Positions 56,057 to 64,000 of a stretch of 64,000 bases of DNA are shown here, piece by piece. A model generated the notes under the pieces. That model was given only the letters and a program-made list of their open reading frames with translations. It was not told the origin of the DNA and did not search any database. A program made the position numbers and the translations under genes. How positions within the stretch are numbered: position 1 is the stretch's first letter; each line of letters opens with the position of its first letter. The stretch comes from Roseibium salinum (lineage in GTDB: Bacteria; Pseudomonadota; Alphaproteobacteria; Rhizobiales; Stappiaceae): the NCBI RefSeq assembly GCF_026240905.1, contig NZ_JAPEVI010000003.1, forward strand, positions 2,356,001-2,420,000, given 5' to 3'.

Positions 56057-57292
56057 AACCGACAGCCTGTCATTGGCCTGAAGATCGCCGATCGCGATGC
56101 GCCGTCGGACATCCTCGACGATGTGATTGTTGAGACGCACGCCGCCGCCTTCCACAAGCCGCCTTGCCTCGCCGTTGGAGGTGGCAAAGCCGACAGCCAC
56201 CACAAGTTCCAGCAGCCCCAGACCGTCCGCCAGGATCTTCAACGGCAATGTGTGTGTCGGCTCCAGGATGTCGCTGTCTCCGGCAAAGAGCGCATCGCCC
56301 TGCTGCAGCGCCGCGCGTGCTTCTTCCGGCCCGTGGACGATCGACGTCACCTGGGTCGCCAGGATCTTCTTGGCCTCGTTCAGTTCCGCTCCTTCCAGGG
56401 CGGCGAGCCGTTCGATCTCGCTCATGGGGATTTCCGTGAAGAGCCGCAGGAACCTTGCGACATCCGCGTCCGCCGTATTGCGCCAGAACTGCCAGAAGCC
56501 GAAAGGCGACAAGTGTTCGGGATGCAGCCAGACAGCACCGGCCGCCGTCTTGCCCATCTTCGCACCGCTTGCGGTGGTGATCAGCGGCACGGTGAGACCG
56601 TGGAGCTTGCGCCCGTCCCGGCGGCCGAGTTCCACGCCATTGACGATGTTGCCCCACTGGTCGGAGCCGCCGACCTGCAGAACGCAGTCGTGGCGCTTGG
56701 CGAGTTCCAGGAAATCCACCGCCTGCAGCATCATGTAGCAGAATTCCAGCACCGTCAGCGGCAGCTGCGCCTCCAGGCGCGACTTGACGCTGTCGAAGGT
56801 CATCATGCGGTTCACGGTGAACTGGGAGCCGTAGTCACGCAGGAATTCCAGGAAGCGGAATTCGTTCAGCCATTCCGCATTGTCGACCAGCAGCGCGCCC
56901 TCCGGCCCGTCCATATCGACAAGGCGCTCCACCGAACGCCGGATGGTGGCGATATTGGCGGCAATCTGCCGCTCTTCAAGCATCGGCCGGGCATCCTTGC
57001 GGAAGCTCGGATCGCCGATCCGGCTGGTTCCGCCGCCAAGCACGATGATCGGCCGATGGCCGAGTTTCTGCAGCCAGCGCATGGTCATCAGCGGCATCAG
57101 ATGGCCGACATGCAGACTTGCCGCCGTGGCATCGAACCCGGCATAGGCGGTGAGCGGACCGTCGGACAGGGTCTTGTCGAGCGCTTCGATATCCGTGCAC
57201 TGGTGCACGAGCCCGCGCTCCAGAAGCACGGCAAGCGCCTCGGATCTGAGTTTAGACGCCGGCTTCCCGGCTTCGATCATGTGTCTGGTCAT
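56015..57292 (-). CDS. tyrS: Tyrosyl-tRNA synthetase
   Basis: 425-residue class I synthetase charging tRNA-Tyr. The HIGH-type motif is HVGHLMPL, the KMSKS-type loop is KMGKT in SGAKMGKTAAGAVWLHPEHLSPFGFWQFWRN, and the GSDQWGN loop binds tyrosine. The C-terminal S4-like domain is RRLVEGGGVRLNNHIVEDVRRRIA. I use the Met at 57292. Upstream of it are a terminator hairpin, a Tyr-rich leader ORF and a promoter, all on the same strand, so expression is probably set by transcription attenuation responding to charged tRNA-Tyr. Confidence 0.95.
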   Translation of the reverse strand: MTRHMIEAGKPASKLRSEALAVLLERGLVHQCTDIEALDKTLSDGPLTAYAGFDATAASLHVGHLMPLMTMRWLQKLGHRPIIVLGGGTSRIGDPSFRKDARPMLEERQIAANIATIRRSVERLVDMDGPEGALLVDNAEWLNEFRFLEFLRDYGSQFTVNRMMTFDSVKSRLEAQLPLTVLEFCYMMLQAVDFLELAKRHDCVLQVGGSDQWGNIVNGVELGRRDGRKLHGLTVPLITTASGAKMGKTAAGAVWLHPEHLSPFGFWQFWRNTADADVARFLRLFTEIPMSEIERLAALEGAELNEAKKILATQVTSIVHGPEEARAALQQGDALFAGDSDILEPTHTLPLKILADGLGLLELVVAVGFATSNGEARRLVEGGGVRLNNHIVEDVRRRIAIGDLQANDRLSVSVGRRRKALVGFE

Positions 57293-57341
57293 TTTCGCTT
57301 TCCTGGTTTTCCCGCCAGGAAGCCCGGGTTCCTCAGAAACC

Positions 57342-57368
57342 AAAAAGCCGCCTGACGCGGCGGCTTTT
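57342..57368 (-). terminator. Attenuator terminator upstream of tyrS
   Basis: On the minus strand AAAAGCCGCC pairs with GGCGGCTTTT around GCGTCA and is followed by five T in total, ending 50 nt before the tyrS start. An 8-nt segment of its 5' arm (AGCCGCCG, 57358-57365) is exactly complementary to CGGCGGCT at 57401-57408 inside the leader ORF, so terminator and antiterminator are mutually exclusive. Confidence 0.75.
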
Positions 57369-57394
57369 GAGGGTTCTATGAGGTTGACAAGATC

Positions 57395-57460
57395 CTACGC
57401 AGCCGCCGGTATATCGGTGACGTAATAAAAATACACGAAGGATGCGCTCGTCTTGGTCAT
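57395..57460 (-). CDS. Tyr-rich leader peptide of the tyrS attenuator
   Basis: 21 codons from ATG 57460 to TAG 57395-57397. Codons 10-13 read Tyr-Phe-Tyr-Tyr (57422-57433), and codons 18-21 (Pro-Ala-Ala-Ala) contain the antiterminator strand. From the last Tyr codon to that strand is 12-13 nt, the distance expected for a stalled ribosome to leave it free. There is no ribosome-binding site, but the predicted transcription start is within a base or two of the ATG, so translation may be leaderless, as reported for the Sinorhizobium trp leader. The ORF is seen directly; its function is inferred. Confidence 0.65.
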   Translation of the reverse strand: MTKTSASFVYFYYVTDIPAAA

Positions 57461-57467
57461 GCCATTT

Positions 57468-57496
57468 TTAATGCGCGACGGCCCGGCGGAAGTCAA
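57468..57496 (-). promoter_or_regulatory. Predicted promoter of the tyrS leader transcript
   Basis: TTGACT (57491-57496) and CATTAA (57468-57473) are separated by 17 bp on the minus strand, giving a start at about 57461, adjacent to the leader ATG. The -35 is good and the -10 is weak. Confidence 0.5.
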
Positions 57497-57760
57497 GCTT
57501 CTTGTTCATCTTCGTGTCGACGCAATTTCCGGTGAGGCCGGAGGACATGACATGAACCAGAGATTCTTGCTCTCATCGGCGAAGGCAAGTGAGACCCGGA
57601 GAGGCAAGTGGCAACACATCACCTCTTGAGGTCATCCCCGATCGAGTCGGGGATGACCGCCGGGGGAAGGATCTGGGATCCATTCGCTGAACAGTGCCCT
57701 CAGAACGCTGAGTTACCTTCCTTTTCTCAATTGCCCGCAGCGAACGGCTGAAAGATCAAA
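57497..57760. other. Intergenic region upstream of the tyrS promoter
   Basis: 264 bp between the hemerythrin stop and the tyrS promoter. A strong palindrome GTCATCCCCGA-TCGAG-TCGGGGATGAC (57631-57657) is a REP-like hairpin of a type distinct from the repeat at 16-64. No gene is seen. Confidence 0.5.
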
Positions 57761-58345
57761 TCAGGACAGACCAAGGTCGTGTTCGCCGCGGTCGAGGATC
57801 AGCGGTACGATCAGGTCTTCCTCGTCGTCCAGGTGCCGCATCAGGCCGGTGACCAGCGTGCTGCTGGTTGCCGCATAGTCGTCGGACGCGCGGCGAATCT
57901 TGTCCCGGTTGCCTTCGCGCAACCGGCCGAGCAGCTTGTTGGCGCTGCCGATGACGGTCTCGATGCGGTGATGGATCAGCTCGTGGTCGTTTTCCAGAAG
58001 TTCAAAGCCAGCCACGAGACGCTTCTCCGCCGCCATGAAAACAGGAAAATAGTGTTCGTCCTCAATCATGTGATGGTGGTGCAGCTCGGAGAGAAACTGC
58101 TGCAGGCGCGGTGCGAAGGTTCCGCCGAACTGCTTCACCGGCATCTTCCCCTCGCGGAATTTGACCAGCAGATCATCAAGGCTGCGCCCAAGCTGGCGGA
58201 AACCGTTGTGACGCGCCAGCCAGAACTCCGTCAGCGGGCCGAGGTTGCGGCTGGAGGCCCACCGCTCACGAGGATATTCCTTCAGAAGATACAGCCATTC
58301 TTCCGGCAGGCCGTCTCTTTTATCGAGGTGGTTCGAATTGGTCAT
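57761..58345 (-). CDS. Hemerythrin HHE-domain protein
   Basis: 194 residues forming one hemerythrin-like four-helix bundle. Di-iron ligands are suggested by ARHNGFRQLG (His), HHHMIEDEHYFPVF (His/Glu cluster), LLENDHELIHHRIE and LMRHLDDEEDLIVPLIL (final His and Glu). The N-terminal 35 residues are a conserved lead-in. Such proteins bind oxygen, sense redox or handle iron or NO; the exact role here is unknown. Single gene, minus strand. Confidence 0.85.
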   Translation of the reverse strand: MTNSNHLDKRDGLPEEWLYLLKEYPRERWASSRNLGPLTEFWLARHNGFRQLGRSLDDLLVKFREGKMPVKQFGGTFAPRLQQFLSELHHHHMIEDEHYFPVFMAAEKRLVAGFELLENDHELIHHRIETVIGSANKLLGRLREGNRDKIRRASDDYAATSSTLVTGLMRHLDDEEDLIVPLILDRGEHDLGLS

Positions 58346-58467
58346 GGCTTGCCTGTGTCGGGTCCGCGTTGTGTCTTCGGTCTATATACGCATTCCTCCG
58401 TTACAGTTCCGAAAACAGTGCGTTCACCAATATCGAACAGGGGTCCTTCGAACTTCAAGGCTGTCGA

Positions 58468-58917
58468 TCAGGGCAGCAACTTGGTCAGGATCTTCCAGAG
58501 GGCTTCCGCATCCTCCGCGTCCAGACGGGTGGCGAATTCCGTTTCGATGGCCTGGCGGTACACCGGCCACATGGATTTCAGCAGCGACTCTCCCTCCGGA
58601 AGCAGGCGGACGACCACGCCCCTGCGGTCGTCCGGCGCCTTCAGTTTCTCCACGTAGCCGGCCGCGGCCAGCCGGTCGATCAGGCGGGAGACGTTGTACT
58701 GGGCAAGCAGCGTGCGCTTCTCGATATCCACCGGGCGCAGGGTCCGGTTCTCCGCGCGGCGCAGTTCCAGCAGCACGTCATACCAGCCGAGCGGCGGAAA
58801 GCCTTCGGCCTTCAGCCTCGCCTCCACCCGCGACAGCACGGCACCGCTGGCGCGCTGCAGCCGAGCCCAGGCGTCGACCATTGTCGGGTCCGATGGTTCG
58901 CAGGACTTTTCGCTCAT
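58468..58917 (-). CDS. MarR-family transcriptional regulator
   Basis: 149 residues. The winged helix-turn-helix is RPVDIEKRTLLAQYNVSRLIDRLAAAGYVEKLKAPDDRRGVVVRLLPEG, flanked by dimerisation helices. It is divergent from a GST gene. Three copies of the palindrome ATGCA-NN-TGCAT fill the 96-bp intergenic region, a strong case for MarR-type auto-repression and control of the GST gene with release by a small molecule. Confidence 0.88.
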   Translation of the reverse strand: MSEKSCEPSDPTMVDAWARLQRASGAVLSRVEARLKAEGFPPLGWYDVLLELRRAENRTLRPVDIEKRTLLAQYNVSRLIDRLAAAGYVEKLKAPDDRRGVVVRLLPEGESLLKSMWPVYRQAIETEFATRLDAEDAEALWKILTKLLP

Positions 58918-58937
58918 ATTCGAGGCATAGGATCTTT

Positions 58938-58997
58938 ATGCAGTTGCATCAATATTGAATTTATATGCAAATGCATATATTTTTAATGCAGATGCAT
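58938..58997. promoter_or_regulatory. Three palindromic operators between marR and gst
   Basis: ATGCAGTTGCAT (58938-58949), ATGCAAATGCAT (58965-58976) and ATGCAGATGCAT (58986-58997) each match ATGCA-NN-TGCAT. Starts are 27 and 21 bp apart; 21 bp is two helical turns. The array begins 21 bp from the MarR start and ends 17 bp before the GST start. Confidence 0.8.
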
Positions 58998-59013
58998 GTA
59001 AACGGAGATCCTC

Positions 59014-59718
59014 ATGTCCTTACCTCTCACCCTGATCAGTCACACGCTCTGCCCTTACGTGCAGCGCGCCGCGATCGTTCTCGACGAAAAGAACGTTCCC
59101 TTCGAGCGGATCCATGTCGACCTCGGCAACAAGCCGGACTGGTTCCGCGCCGCCTCGCCTCTCGGCAAGGTGCCGCTGTTGAAGGTCGGCGAAGACAGGT
59201 ATCTGTTCGAGTCGGCTCCGATCGTGGAATACCTGGACGAAACCCAGCCGGGAAAGCTGCATCCTCAGGATCCCACTGAGCGGGCCAAGCACCGGGCCTA
59301 TGTCGAATTCGCCTCGCAGATCCTGAACGGCATCGGCGCGCTCTACAACGCCAGGGACAATACCGGCTTTCAGGCCGCCACCGAGGCGCTGCGCACGAAG
59401 TTCAGCCATCTGGAGGAGCATGTCGACATGGACGGGCCCTTCTTCGCCGGGGCTTCGTTCTCCCTCGTCGATGCGGCCTTCGGTCCGGTTTTCCGCTATT
59501 TCGACGTCTTAGAGGGGTTTACGGATCTCGGGGTTTTCGACGGGCTGGACCGTGTCCGGCGCTGGCGGCAACAGCTTTCGCAGCGCCCGTCCGTCATCGG
59601 GGCCGTAACTGAGGACTATCCGGGCCTGTTGCGGGAGTTTCTGCGCAGGCGGGAGAGCTGGATGTCTCACCTGCTCGACCTTGCCGAGCGCGGGGAGAGG
59701 ATTGTGGCGATGCAGTAG
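59014..59718 (+). CDS. Glutathione S-transferase, omega-like (Cys type)
   Basis: 234 residues: N-terminal LISHTLCPYVQRAAIVLDEKNVPFERIHVDL with the active Cys in the CPYVQR position used by omega/dehydroascorbate-reductase-like GSTs. The glutathione region is KVPLLKVGEDRYLFESAPIVEYLDE, and the helical C-terminal domain includes GASFSLVDAAFGPVFRYFD. It probably has thioltransferase or reductase activity. It is directly controlled by the MarR operators in the divergent promoter. Confidence 0.88.
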   Translation: MSLPLTLISHTLCPYVQRAAIVLDEKNVPFERIHVDLGNKPDWFRAASPLGKVPLLKVGEDRYLFESAPIVEYLDETQPGKLHPQDPTERAKHRAYVEFASQILNGIGALYNARDNTGFQAATEALRTKFSHLEEHVDMDGPFFAGASFSLVDAAFGPVFRYFDVLEGFTDLGVFDGLDRVRRWRQQLSQRPSVIGAVTEDYPGLLREFLRRRESWMSHLLDLAERGERIVAMQ

Positions 59719-59835
59719 AAGCAATTCTGCATATGTCCGGGAGCAGGATCAGTGGCAAATCACATGCTACGTCATCCCTGCTTATCGGAGCGCCGGGCTT
59801 GCGTTATGTGGTGACTTCTGGGTTCAGGCACCGAG

Positions 59836-59870
59836 ACACCCCGGCCCAGCGCAGAGCCGGGGCCTACTCG
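59836..59870. repeat. Dispersed palindromic repeat, copy 3 (reverse orientation)
   Basis: Hairpin arms CCCCGGC and GCCGGGG around a CAGCGCAGA loop, followed by CTACTCG. It is a diverged, reverse-orientation relative of the element at 16-64 and closest to 63206-63246. Confidence 0.55.
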
Positions 59871-60063
59871 CTAGTCCGCTTGCCGCAGCGTGTAACGACG
59901 CTGCAGGCGGACCTCCTGCTTCAATTTGTAAGCGCTCTGGAAATGAGTAGGCCCCGGGCCTCACTGTCGTTCGCCCGAGGTGACTCGGAGAGGAGGCTGG
60001 ACGTAGCGGAGCGGAGATCCGGGATCGGAGGACCGAGGTCTGTCGAACACAACGCGAGGGCTC

Positions 60064-60113
60064 GTGGCTCTCCGATCCCGGCTCGCGCTACGCTTGGCCG
60101 GGAGGACGATGGA
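60064..60113. repeat. Dispersed palindromic repeat, copy 4
   Basis: Same orientation as copies 1 and 2: GGCTCTCCGATCCCGGCTCG at its left end, then CGCTACGCTTGGCCGGGAGG. It differs from copy 1 by only a few bases. Confidence 0.7.
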
Positions 60114-60136
60114 AAGAGAGTGCTTTTACCGGCAAA

Positions 60137-60164
60137 CCCCGAAAGTCGTGTCCAACTTTCGGGG
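60137..60164 (-). terminator. Hairpin after gcvPB
   Basis: CCCCGAAAGT and ACTTTCGGGG form a perfect 10-bp stem 49 nt beyond the gcvPB stop. On the minus strand it is followed by only three T, so termination may be moderate. Confidence 0.55.
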
Positions 60165-60212
60165 GGTCGTTCAAGCCGAGATTTTCTTCTCGATCGTTGG
60201 TCGCCGGTCCGA

Positions 60213-61805
60213 CTATTCCGCCGCGGCCGGGGTCACCTCGGCCGGTTCGGGCTCGGTCCATTTCAGGACCGGCTTGCGGGCGGCGGTGGTTTCGTCGAGG
60301 CGGCGGCGCGGGGCGAGATAGGGGGCGCCGGAGAAGCGTTCCGTTTCGCCGCGCTTGGCGCTCATGACCAGATCGCGCATCGTGGCGACGAAAAGATCGA
60401 GCGAAGCCCGGCTTTCGGACTCCGTCGGCTCGATCAGCATCGCGCCGTGAACGACCAGCGGGAAATACATGGTCATCGGGTGGTAGCCCTCGTCGATCAT
60501 CGCCTTGGCGAAATCGAGTGTGGTGACGCCGGTGTCCTTCAGGAAGCTGTCGTCGAACAGCACCTCGTGCATGCAGGGACGCTTGCCGAAAGGCAGGCTC
60601 ATCAGGTCCTGCAGGCCGACGCGGATATAGTTGGCATTCAGCACCGCGTCTTCCGAGGCCTGTTTCAGCCCGTCCGAGCCGTGGCTCATCATGTAGGAGA
60701 GCGCGCGCACATACATGCCCATCTGGCCGTGGAAGGCGGTCATACGGCCGAAGGGCTTTTCATCCTTCGTCGTGGCGGCTTCCGTCTCGACCAGTTCCAG
60801 ACCCTTCTGCCTCTTGCGGATGAAGGGCAGCGGCGCGAAGGGCGCGAGGCGCTCCGACAGGACCACCGGGCCGGAGCCCGGACCGCCGCCGCCATGCGGC
60901 GTCGAAAAGGTCTTGTGCAGGTTGATGTGCATGGCATCGACGCCGAGATCGCCGGGACGGGCCTTGCCGACAATGGCGTTGAAGTTGGCGCCGTCGCAGT
61001 AGAAATAGGCGTCCACCGAATGGATCAGATCGGCGATCTGCTTCACGTCCCGCTCGAACAGCCCGCAGGTGTTCGGGTTGGTGAGCATGATGCCGGCGAT
61101 GTTGCCGCTGTGCTCTGCAATGGTGGTCTTCAGGGCGCCGAGATCGACCGTGCCGTCGTCCTTGGCATCGATGGAGACGACCTTGTAGCCGAGCAGCGCG
61201 GCGGTGGCCGGGTTGGTGCCGTGAGCGCTTTCGGGAACCAGCACGATCTTCGGATCGCGGCCGGCCGCCGTATGGGCCGCCTTGATCGCCATCATGCCGC
61301 ACAGTTCGCCATGGGCGCCCGCTTTCGGACTCATGGCAACGGCTGACATGTCGGTGGAGACCATCAGCCAGTGCGCCAGTTCGTCGATCAGCTCCAGGGC
61401 ACCTGGAACGGAAGAGACCGGCTGCAGCGGATGAATGTCGCCGAAGCCCGGCAGGCGGGCCATCTTCTCGTTCAGCCGCGGATTGTGCTTCATGGTGCAC
61501 GAGCCGAGCGGATAGAGACCGCTGTCGATCGCATAGTTGTTGCGCGACAGGCGCACGTAGTGGCGCATGGCTTCCGGTTCGGCAAGGCCCGGCAGACCGA
61601 TTTCGGACCGGCGCTGATGGCTGCCGAGCTCGAATTCGGCACCTTCGTCTTCATCGAGATCGACGCCGGTGGTTTCCAGCGAGCCGAATTCGAAGATCAG
61701 CGGCTCTTCCATGTCGAGCCCGCGGTTGCCGGTGAAGGTCTTGGGGTGGAAGGCTCCGTCGGATTCGCCCGGTTTGGTGGGACGGCCCTGGGTGTTCATG
61801 CTCAT
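60213..61805 (-). CDS. gcvPB: Glycine dehydrogenase (decarboxylating) subunit 2
   Basis: 530 residues, the C-terminal half of the P-protein in the split form. It carries the PLP lysine in [21 protein letters not shown] and the segments [11 protein letters not shown] and [18 protein letters not shown]. With GcvPA it decarboxylates glycine and transfers the aminomethyl group to lipoyl-GcvH. The start overlaps the gcvPA stop by 4 nt (ATGA), giving translational coupling. A second in-frame ATG lies 6 nt inside. Confidence 0.95.
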   Translation of the reverse strand: MSMNTQGRPTKPGESDGAFHPKTFTGNRGLDMEEPLIFEFGSLETTGVDLDEDEGAEFELGSHQRRSEIGLPGLAEPEAMRHYVRLSRNNYAIDSGLYPLGSCTMKHNPRLNEKMARLPGFGDIHPLQPVSSVPGALELIDELAHWLMVSTDMSAVAMSPKAGAHGELCGMMAIKAAHTAAGRDPKIVLVPESAHGTNPATAALLGYKVVSIDAKDDGTVDLGALKTTIAEHSGNIAGIMLTNPNTCGLFERDVKQIADLIHSVDAYFYCDGANFNAIVGKARPGDLGVDAMHINLHKTFSTPHGGGGPGSGPVVLSERLAPFAPLPFIRKRQKGLELVETEAATTKDEKPFGRMTAFHGQMGMYVRALSYMMSHGSDGLKQASEDAVLNANYIRVGLQDLMSLPFGKRPCMHEVLFDDSFLKDTGVTTLDFAKAMIDEGYHPMTMYFPLVVHGAMLIEPTESESRASLDLFVATMRDLVMSAKRGETERFSGAPYLAPRRRLDETTAARKPVLKWTEPEPAEVTPAAAE

Positions 61806-63148
61806 GCCAGCACCTCCTTCAGTGCGTCCGCAAAGGCGGCGCGGTCTTCGTCCGTGTTGACTTCGGTCGAGGCTACGACCAGCAGATTGGCCAGGTCCTT
61901 GTTGCCCGGTTCCAGGCGCGAGACCGGCAGGCCGGCGAGAATACCGCGCTGGCTGAGCTGCTCGACCACATCCTCCGCCACTTTCGGCAGGGCGATGGTG
62001 AATTCGTTGAAATAGGCCTTGTTCAGGACTTCCACGCCCGGAACGTCCGCGAGGCGTTTCTTCAGCTTCACCGCATTGGCGTGGTTGATGCGGGCGAGCT
62101 TGGTCAGACCCGCCTGCCCCAGAAGCGACATGTGGATGGTGAACGCCAGGCAGCAGAGGCCGGAATTGGTGCAGATGTTGGACGTCGCCTTGTCGCGGCG
62201 GATATGCTGCTCGCGGGTCGACAGCGTCAGCACGAAGCCGCGCTTGCCTTCCGCGTCGACGGTCTCGCCGCAGAGCCGGCCCGGCATCTGGCGGACATAT
62301 TTCTGACGCGTGGCAAACAGGCCCACGTAAGGGCCGCCGAAGTTGAGGCCGTTGCCGATGGACTGGCCTTCGCCGACGACGATGTCCGCGCCTTGCGTTC
62401 CCGGCGGCTCGATGAGGCCGAGCGATACCACCTCGGTGAAGACAGCAATCAGCAGCGCATTGTGCTCGTGGGCCTTTTCGGCAATCGGCTTCAGGTCGAT
62501 CAGCTGGCCGTAGAAGGACGGCGACTGGACCACGACGCAGGAGGTCTCGTCATCGATCTGGGCAAGAATGTCCTCGGTGCCCGTCGGGTCGGCCGGCAGG
62601 CTGACGACCTTGTCGCCGGCCATGTTGGAGAGACCCTCGACGACTTCCCGGTATTGCGGATGGAGCCCGCCGGAAAGCACCGCCTTGTTGCGCTTGGTCA
62701 CCCGGTGCGCCATCAGCACCGCCTCGCCGGTGCCGGTGGAGCCGTCATACATGGAGGCGTTGGCGACATCCATGGCGGTGAGACGGGCGACCTGGGTCTG
62801 GAACTCGAACAGGTATTGCAGCGTGCCCTGCGTGATTTCCGGCTGGTAAGGCGTATAGGAGGTCAGAAACTCGGACCGCTGGATCAGATGATCGACCGTA
62901 GCCGGAACGTGGTGCTTGTAGGCACCGGCACCGACGAAGAACGGCACGGAGCCCGCAGAGGTGTTCTTCGCGGCCATGTGCGAGAGCTTGCGCTCCACTT
63001 CCAGTTCGCTGGCACGTTTCGGTAGGTCCAAAAGGCGCTCCAGGCGGACATTCTCGGGAATGTCCGCGAAGAGCTCGTCAATCGATTTGACGCCGATCCG
63101 CGCAAGCATGTCGCTGCGGTCGGTATCGTTCAAAGGCAGGTAGCGCAT
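61802..63148 (-). CDS. gcvPA: Glycine dehydrogenase (decarboxylating) subunit 1
   Basis: 448 residues from the Met at 63148 ([20 protein letters not shown]). It is the N-terminal half of the P-protein with typical [48 protein letters not shown] and [22 protein letters not shown]. It forms the alpha2beta2 decarboxylase with GcvPB. An OsmC gene lies between it and gcvH upstream, an uncommon insertion in the gcv order. Confidence 0.95.
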   Translation of the reverse strand: MRYLPLNDTDRSDMLARIGVKSIDELFADIPENVRLERLLDLPKRASELEVERKLSHMAAKNTSAGSVPFFVGAGAYKHHVPATVDHLIQRSEFLTSYTPYQPEITQGTLQYLFEFQTQVARLTAMDVANASMYDGSTGTGEAVLMAHRVTKRNKAVLSGGLHPQYREVVEGLSNMAGDKVVSLPADPTGTEDILAQIDDETSCVVVQSPSFYGQLIDLKPIAEKAHEHNALLIAVFTEVVSLGLIEPPGTQGADIVVGEGQSIGNGLNFGGPYVGLFATRQKYVRQMPGRLCGETVDAEGKRGFVLTLSTREQHIRRDKATSNICTNSGLCCLAFTIHMSLLGQAGLTKLARINHANAVKLKKRLADVPGVEVLNKAYFNEFTIALPKVAEDVVEQLSQRGILAGLPVSRLEPGNKDLANLLVVASTEVNTDEDRAAFADALKEVLA

Positions 63149-63205
63149 ATGGGCTGCTCCCAAGGTTAGGTTTGTTCCCGCGAACGGCGTGCCGATTGCC
63201 CGGCA

Positions 63206-63246
63206 GTCGTCCCGGCCGGGCGCAGTGCCGAGCCGGGACCCACTCG
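63206..63246. repeat. Dispersed palindromic repeat, copy 5 (reverse orientation)
   Basis: GTCCCGGC and GCCGGGAC arms around CGGGCGCAGTGCCGA in the 269-bp gap between the osmC stop and the gcvPA start. Its loop aligns with the reverse complement of copies 1, 2 and 4. Confidence 0.6.
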
Positions 63247-63417
63247 TTCGCGGAGCGGTTAATCGTTTCCAAGAGCCAGTGGCCGTTTCCAGAGTCTCGG
63301 TGCCAATGTCTCAATGCCGGCGTCTCACCCGCCGTCACGGCGGCAAGACGGTCGGCGGGCAGGCGCCGGATTTGCGATCGCACGCGGTGCGGTGGGACAC
63401 TGGCGGTTGCCCGTCCT

Positions 63418-63921
63418 TCAGACGTCTGCGTGGCGCGATGGCGCGACGCGGCGGAGAGGTGCGGGCTCCACCACAATCTCGCATTTCACCGAGTTGGCGA
63501 TGAAACAGATGCCATGCGCCTCTTCGTGCAGATTGCTCAGCCGGGCCGGATCCGGCTCGTCCCCGCCGGCCAGCGTGACTTCCGGCCGAAGCACCACCTT
63601 CGTGATCGCCATTCTGCCCCTGGCCACACGGTTCAATTCACCCCGCGCCCGGTCGCGATAGCCGGACACGTTCAGATTTGCCCGGCGCGCCAGATGCAGA
63701 AAGGACATCATGTGGCAGGAGGAGATGGCGGCAACGAGGGCCTCTTCCGGATCGACAGCTGCCTCGACCGAATACGGCAGGGGCACAACACTCGGCGAGG
63801 CGCTTGCGGGGACTTCCAGTCCGCCGTCAAAGCGCCAGACATGCGCGCGGGAATAGGCATTGGCGGCAAAGTCGCCGGCGCAGGTCCAATCCACCTCGGC
63901 TGAGTGATAATGCCCCGCCAT
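63418..63921 (-). CDS. OsmC-family protein
   Basis: 167 residues of the OsmC/Ohr peroxidase-like fold. The two reactive cysteines appear as AISSCHMMSFLHLARRANL and GICFIANSVKCEIV in the second half. The Arg of the active site may be in SRAHVWRF. It reduces organic hydroperoxides in most relatives, or has a redox-sensing role. It starts 3 bp after gcvH on the same strand, so it is likely part of the gcv transcript. Confidence 0.85.
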   Translation of the reverse strand: MAGHYHSAEVDWTCAGDFAANAYSRAHVWRFDGGLEVPASASPSVVPLPYSVEAAVDPEEALVAAISSCHMMSFLHLARRANLNVSGYRDRARGELNRVARGRMAITKVVLRPEVTLAGGDEPDPARLSNLHEEAHGICFIANSVKCEIVVEPAPLRRVAPSRHADV

Positions 63922-63924
63922 CGC

Positions 63925-64000
63925 TCAGAGCGTCTCCACGTAGGCCTTGTAGGCGGCTTCGTCCATCAGCTCGCTGAGCTGGTCCGCATTGCCGACCTTC
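63925..64000 (-). CDS. gcvH: Glycine cleavage system H protein, C-terminus only (runs off the window)
   Basis: The last 24 codons read KVGNADQLSELMDEAAYKAYVETL then TGA, the typical GcvH C-terminal helix. The lipoyl-lysine region lies beyond the window edge, so the 5' part is missing. Its place before osmC and gcvPA/gcvPB supports the call. Confidence 0.85.
   Translation of the reverse strand, partial: KVGNADQLSELMDEAAYKAYVETL

Larger units (their letters stand above)
59719..60212. other. Repeat-rich intergenic region between gst and gcvPB
   Basis: 494 bp with no gene. It holds two members of the dispersed palindrome family (59836-59870 and 60064-60113), degenerate pieces between them, and the hairpin after gcvPB at 60137-60164. 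The plus-strand gst and minus-strand gcvPB converge here. Confidence 0.6.

Noticed and set aside
56520..56590. KMGKT instead of KMSKS in tyrosyl-tRNA synthetase as a defect
   Set aside because: Bacterial TyrS commonly carries a KxGKT form of this loop, so it is normal.

Overview
The window reads as ordinary chromosome of a GC-rich alphaproteobacterium. Supporting evidence is the duplicated b/b' stator subunits in the ATP synthase F0 operon, a CcrM-type GANTC methyltransferase, the mutY-dciA-dsbA-smc cluster, nadABC, a two-subunit glycine decarboxylase and an Irr-type iron box before bacterioferritin. The gene content is compatible with Stappiaceae (Roseibium/Labrenzia-like), but that placement is inference. 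I see no prophage, integrase, insertion sequence, CRISPR array, rRNA or tRNA. Accessory content is limited to a small Doc-like toxin/antitoxin pair and dispersed palindromic repeats.

Layout. 0-4 kb: nadA-nadB-nadC (de novo NAD) on the minus strand with a palindromic operator before nadA. 4-6.2 kb: an MFS transporter and a Doc-type toxin with a small basic partner. 6.2-13.8 kb: glyQ and glyS on the minus strand, separated by lemA, a DUF2207 gene and an opposing GGDEF-EAL gene. 14-21.4 kb: MATE exporter, S49 peptidase, two tandem PilZ genes, a family-4-like uracil-DNA glycosylase and ETF-ubiquinone oxidoreductase. 21.4-22.6 kb: a 1.2-kb gene-free stretch that appears to hold two related small RNAs in opposite orientations. 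22.6-34 kb: RhlE-type helicase, a frameshifted sugar dehydrogenase, chorismate mutase, malic enzyme, ceramidase-like protein, aminotransferase, moaB, GNAT, glycosyltransferase, radical SAM protein and rnhB. 34-37 kb: ATP synthase F0 operon. 37-44.6 kb: smc, dsbA-like, dciA, mutY, a PKHD-type dioxygenase and bfr. 44.9-50.4 kb: AMP nucleosidase, an amino-acid ABC binding protein and permease, 3-methyladenine glycosylase and ccrM. 50.9-57.5 kb: an AcoR-like regulator with its operator and aldehyde dehydrogenase; an HxlR/GST/NTF2/tautomerase module; DUF4166; tyrS. 57.7-64 kb: hemerythrin, a MarR/GST pair with three operators, and the glycine-cleavage genes gcvPB, gcvPA, osmC and the end of gcvH.

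The most interesting signal is upstream of tyrS. A 21-codon ORF carries Tyr-Phe-Tyr-Tyr, begins at the predicted transcription start (apparently leaderless), and is followed by mutually exclusive antiterminator and terminator helices. This is the architecture of a ribosome-mediated attenuator for tyrosyl-tRNA synthetase. Next come the pair of related small RNAs and several operators that can be assigned to an adjacent regulator or a known regulon (MarR, AcoR-like, HxlR, Irr, LiuR-like, NadQ-like, CtrA-like).

Caution on sequence quality. Five genes between 24.8 and 49.0 kb (sugar dehydrogenase, rnhB, smc, PKHD dioxygenase, 3-methyladenine glycosylase) are each broken or altered by one single-base indel, and each reads through after a one-base correction. 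Because smc and rnhB are core genes, sequencing or assembly error is at least as likely as real gene decay.
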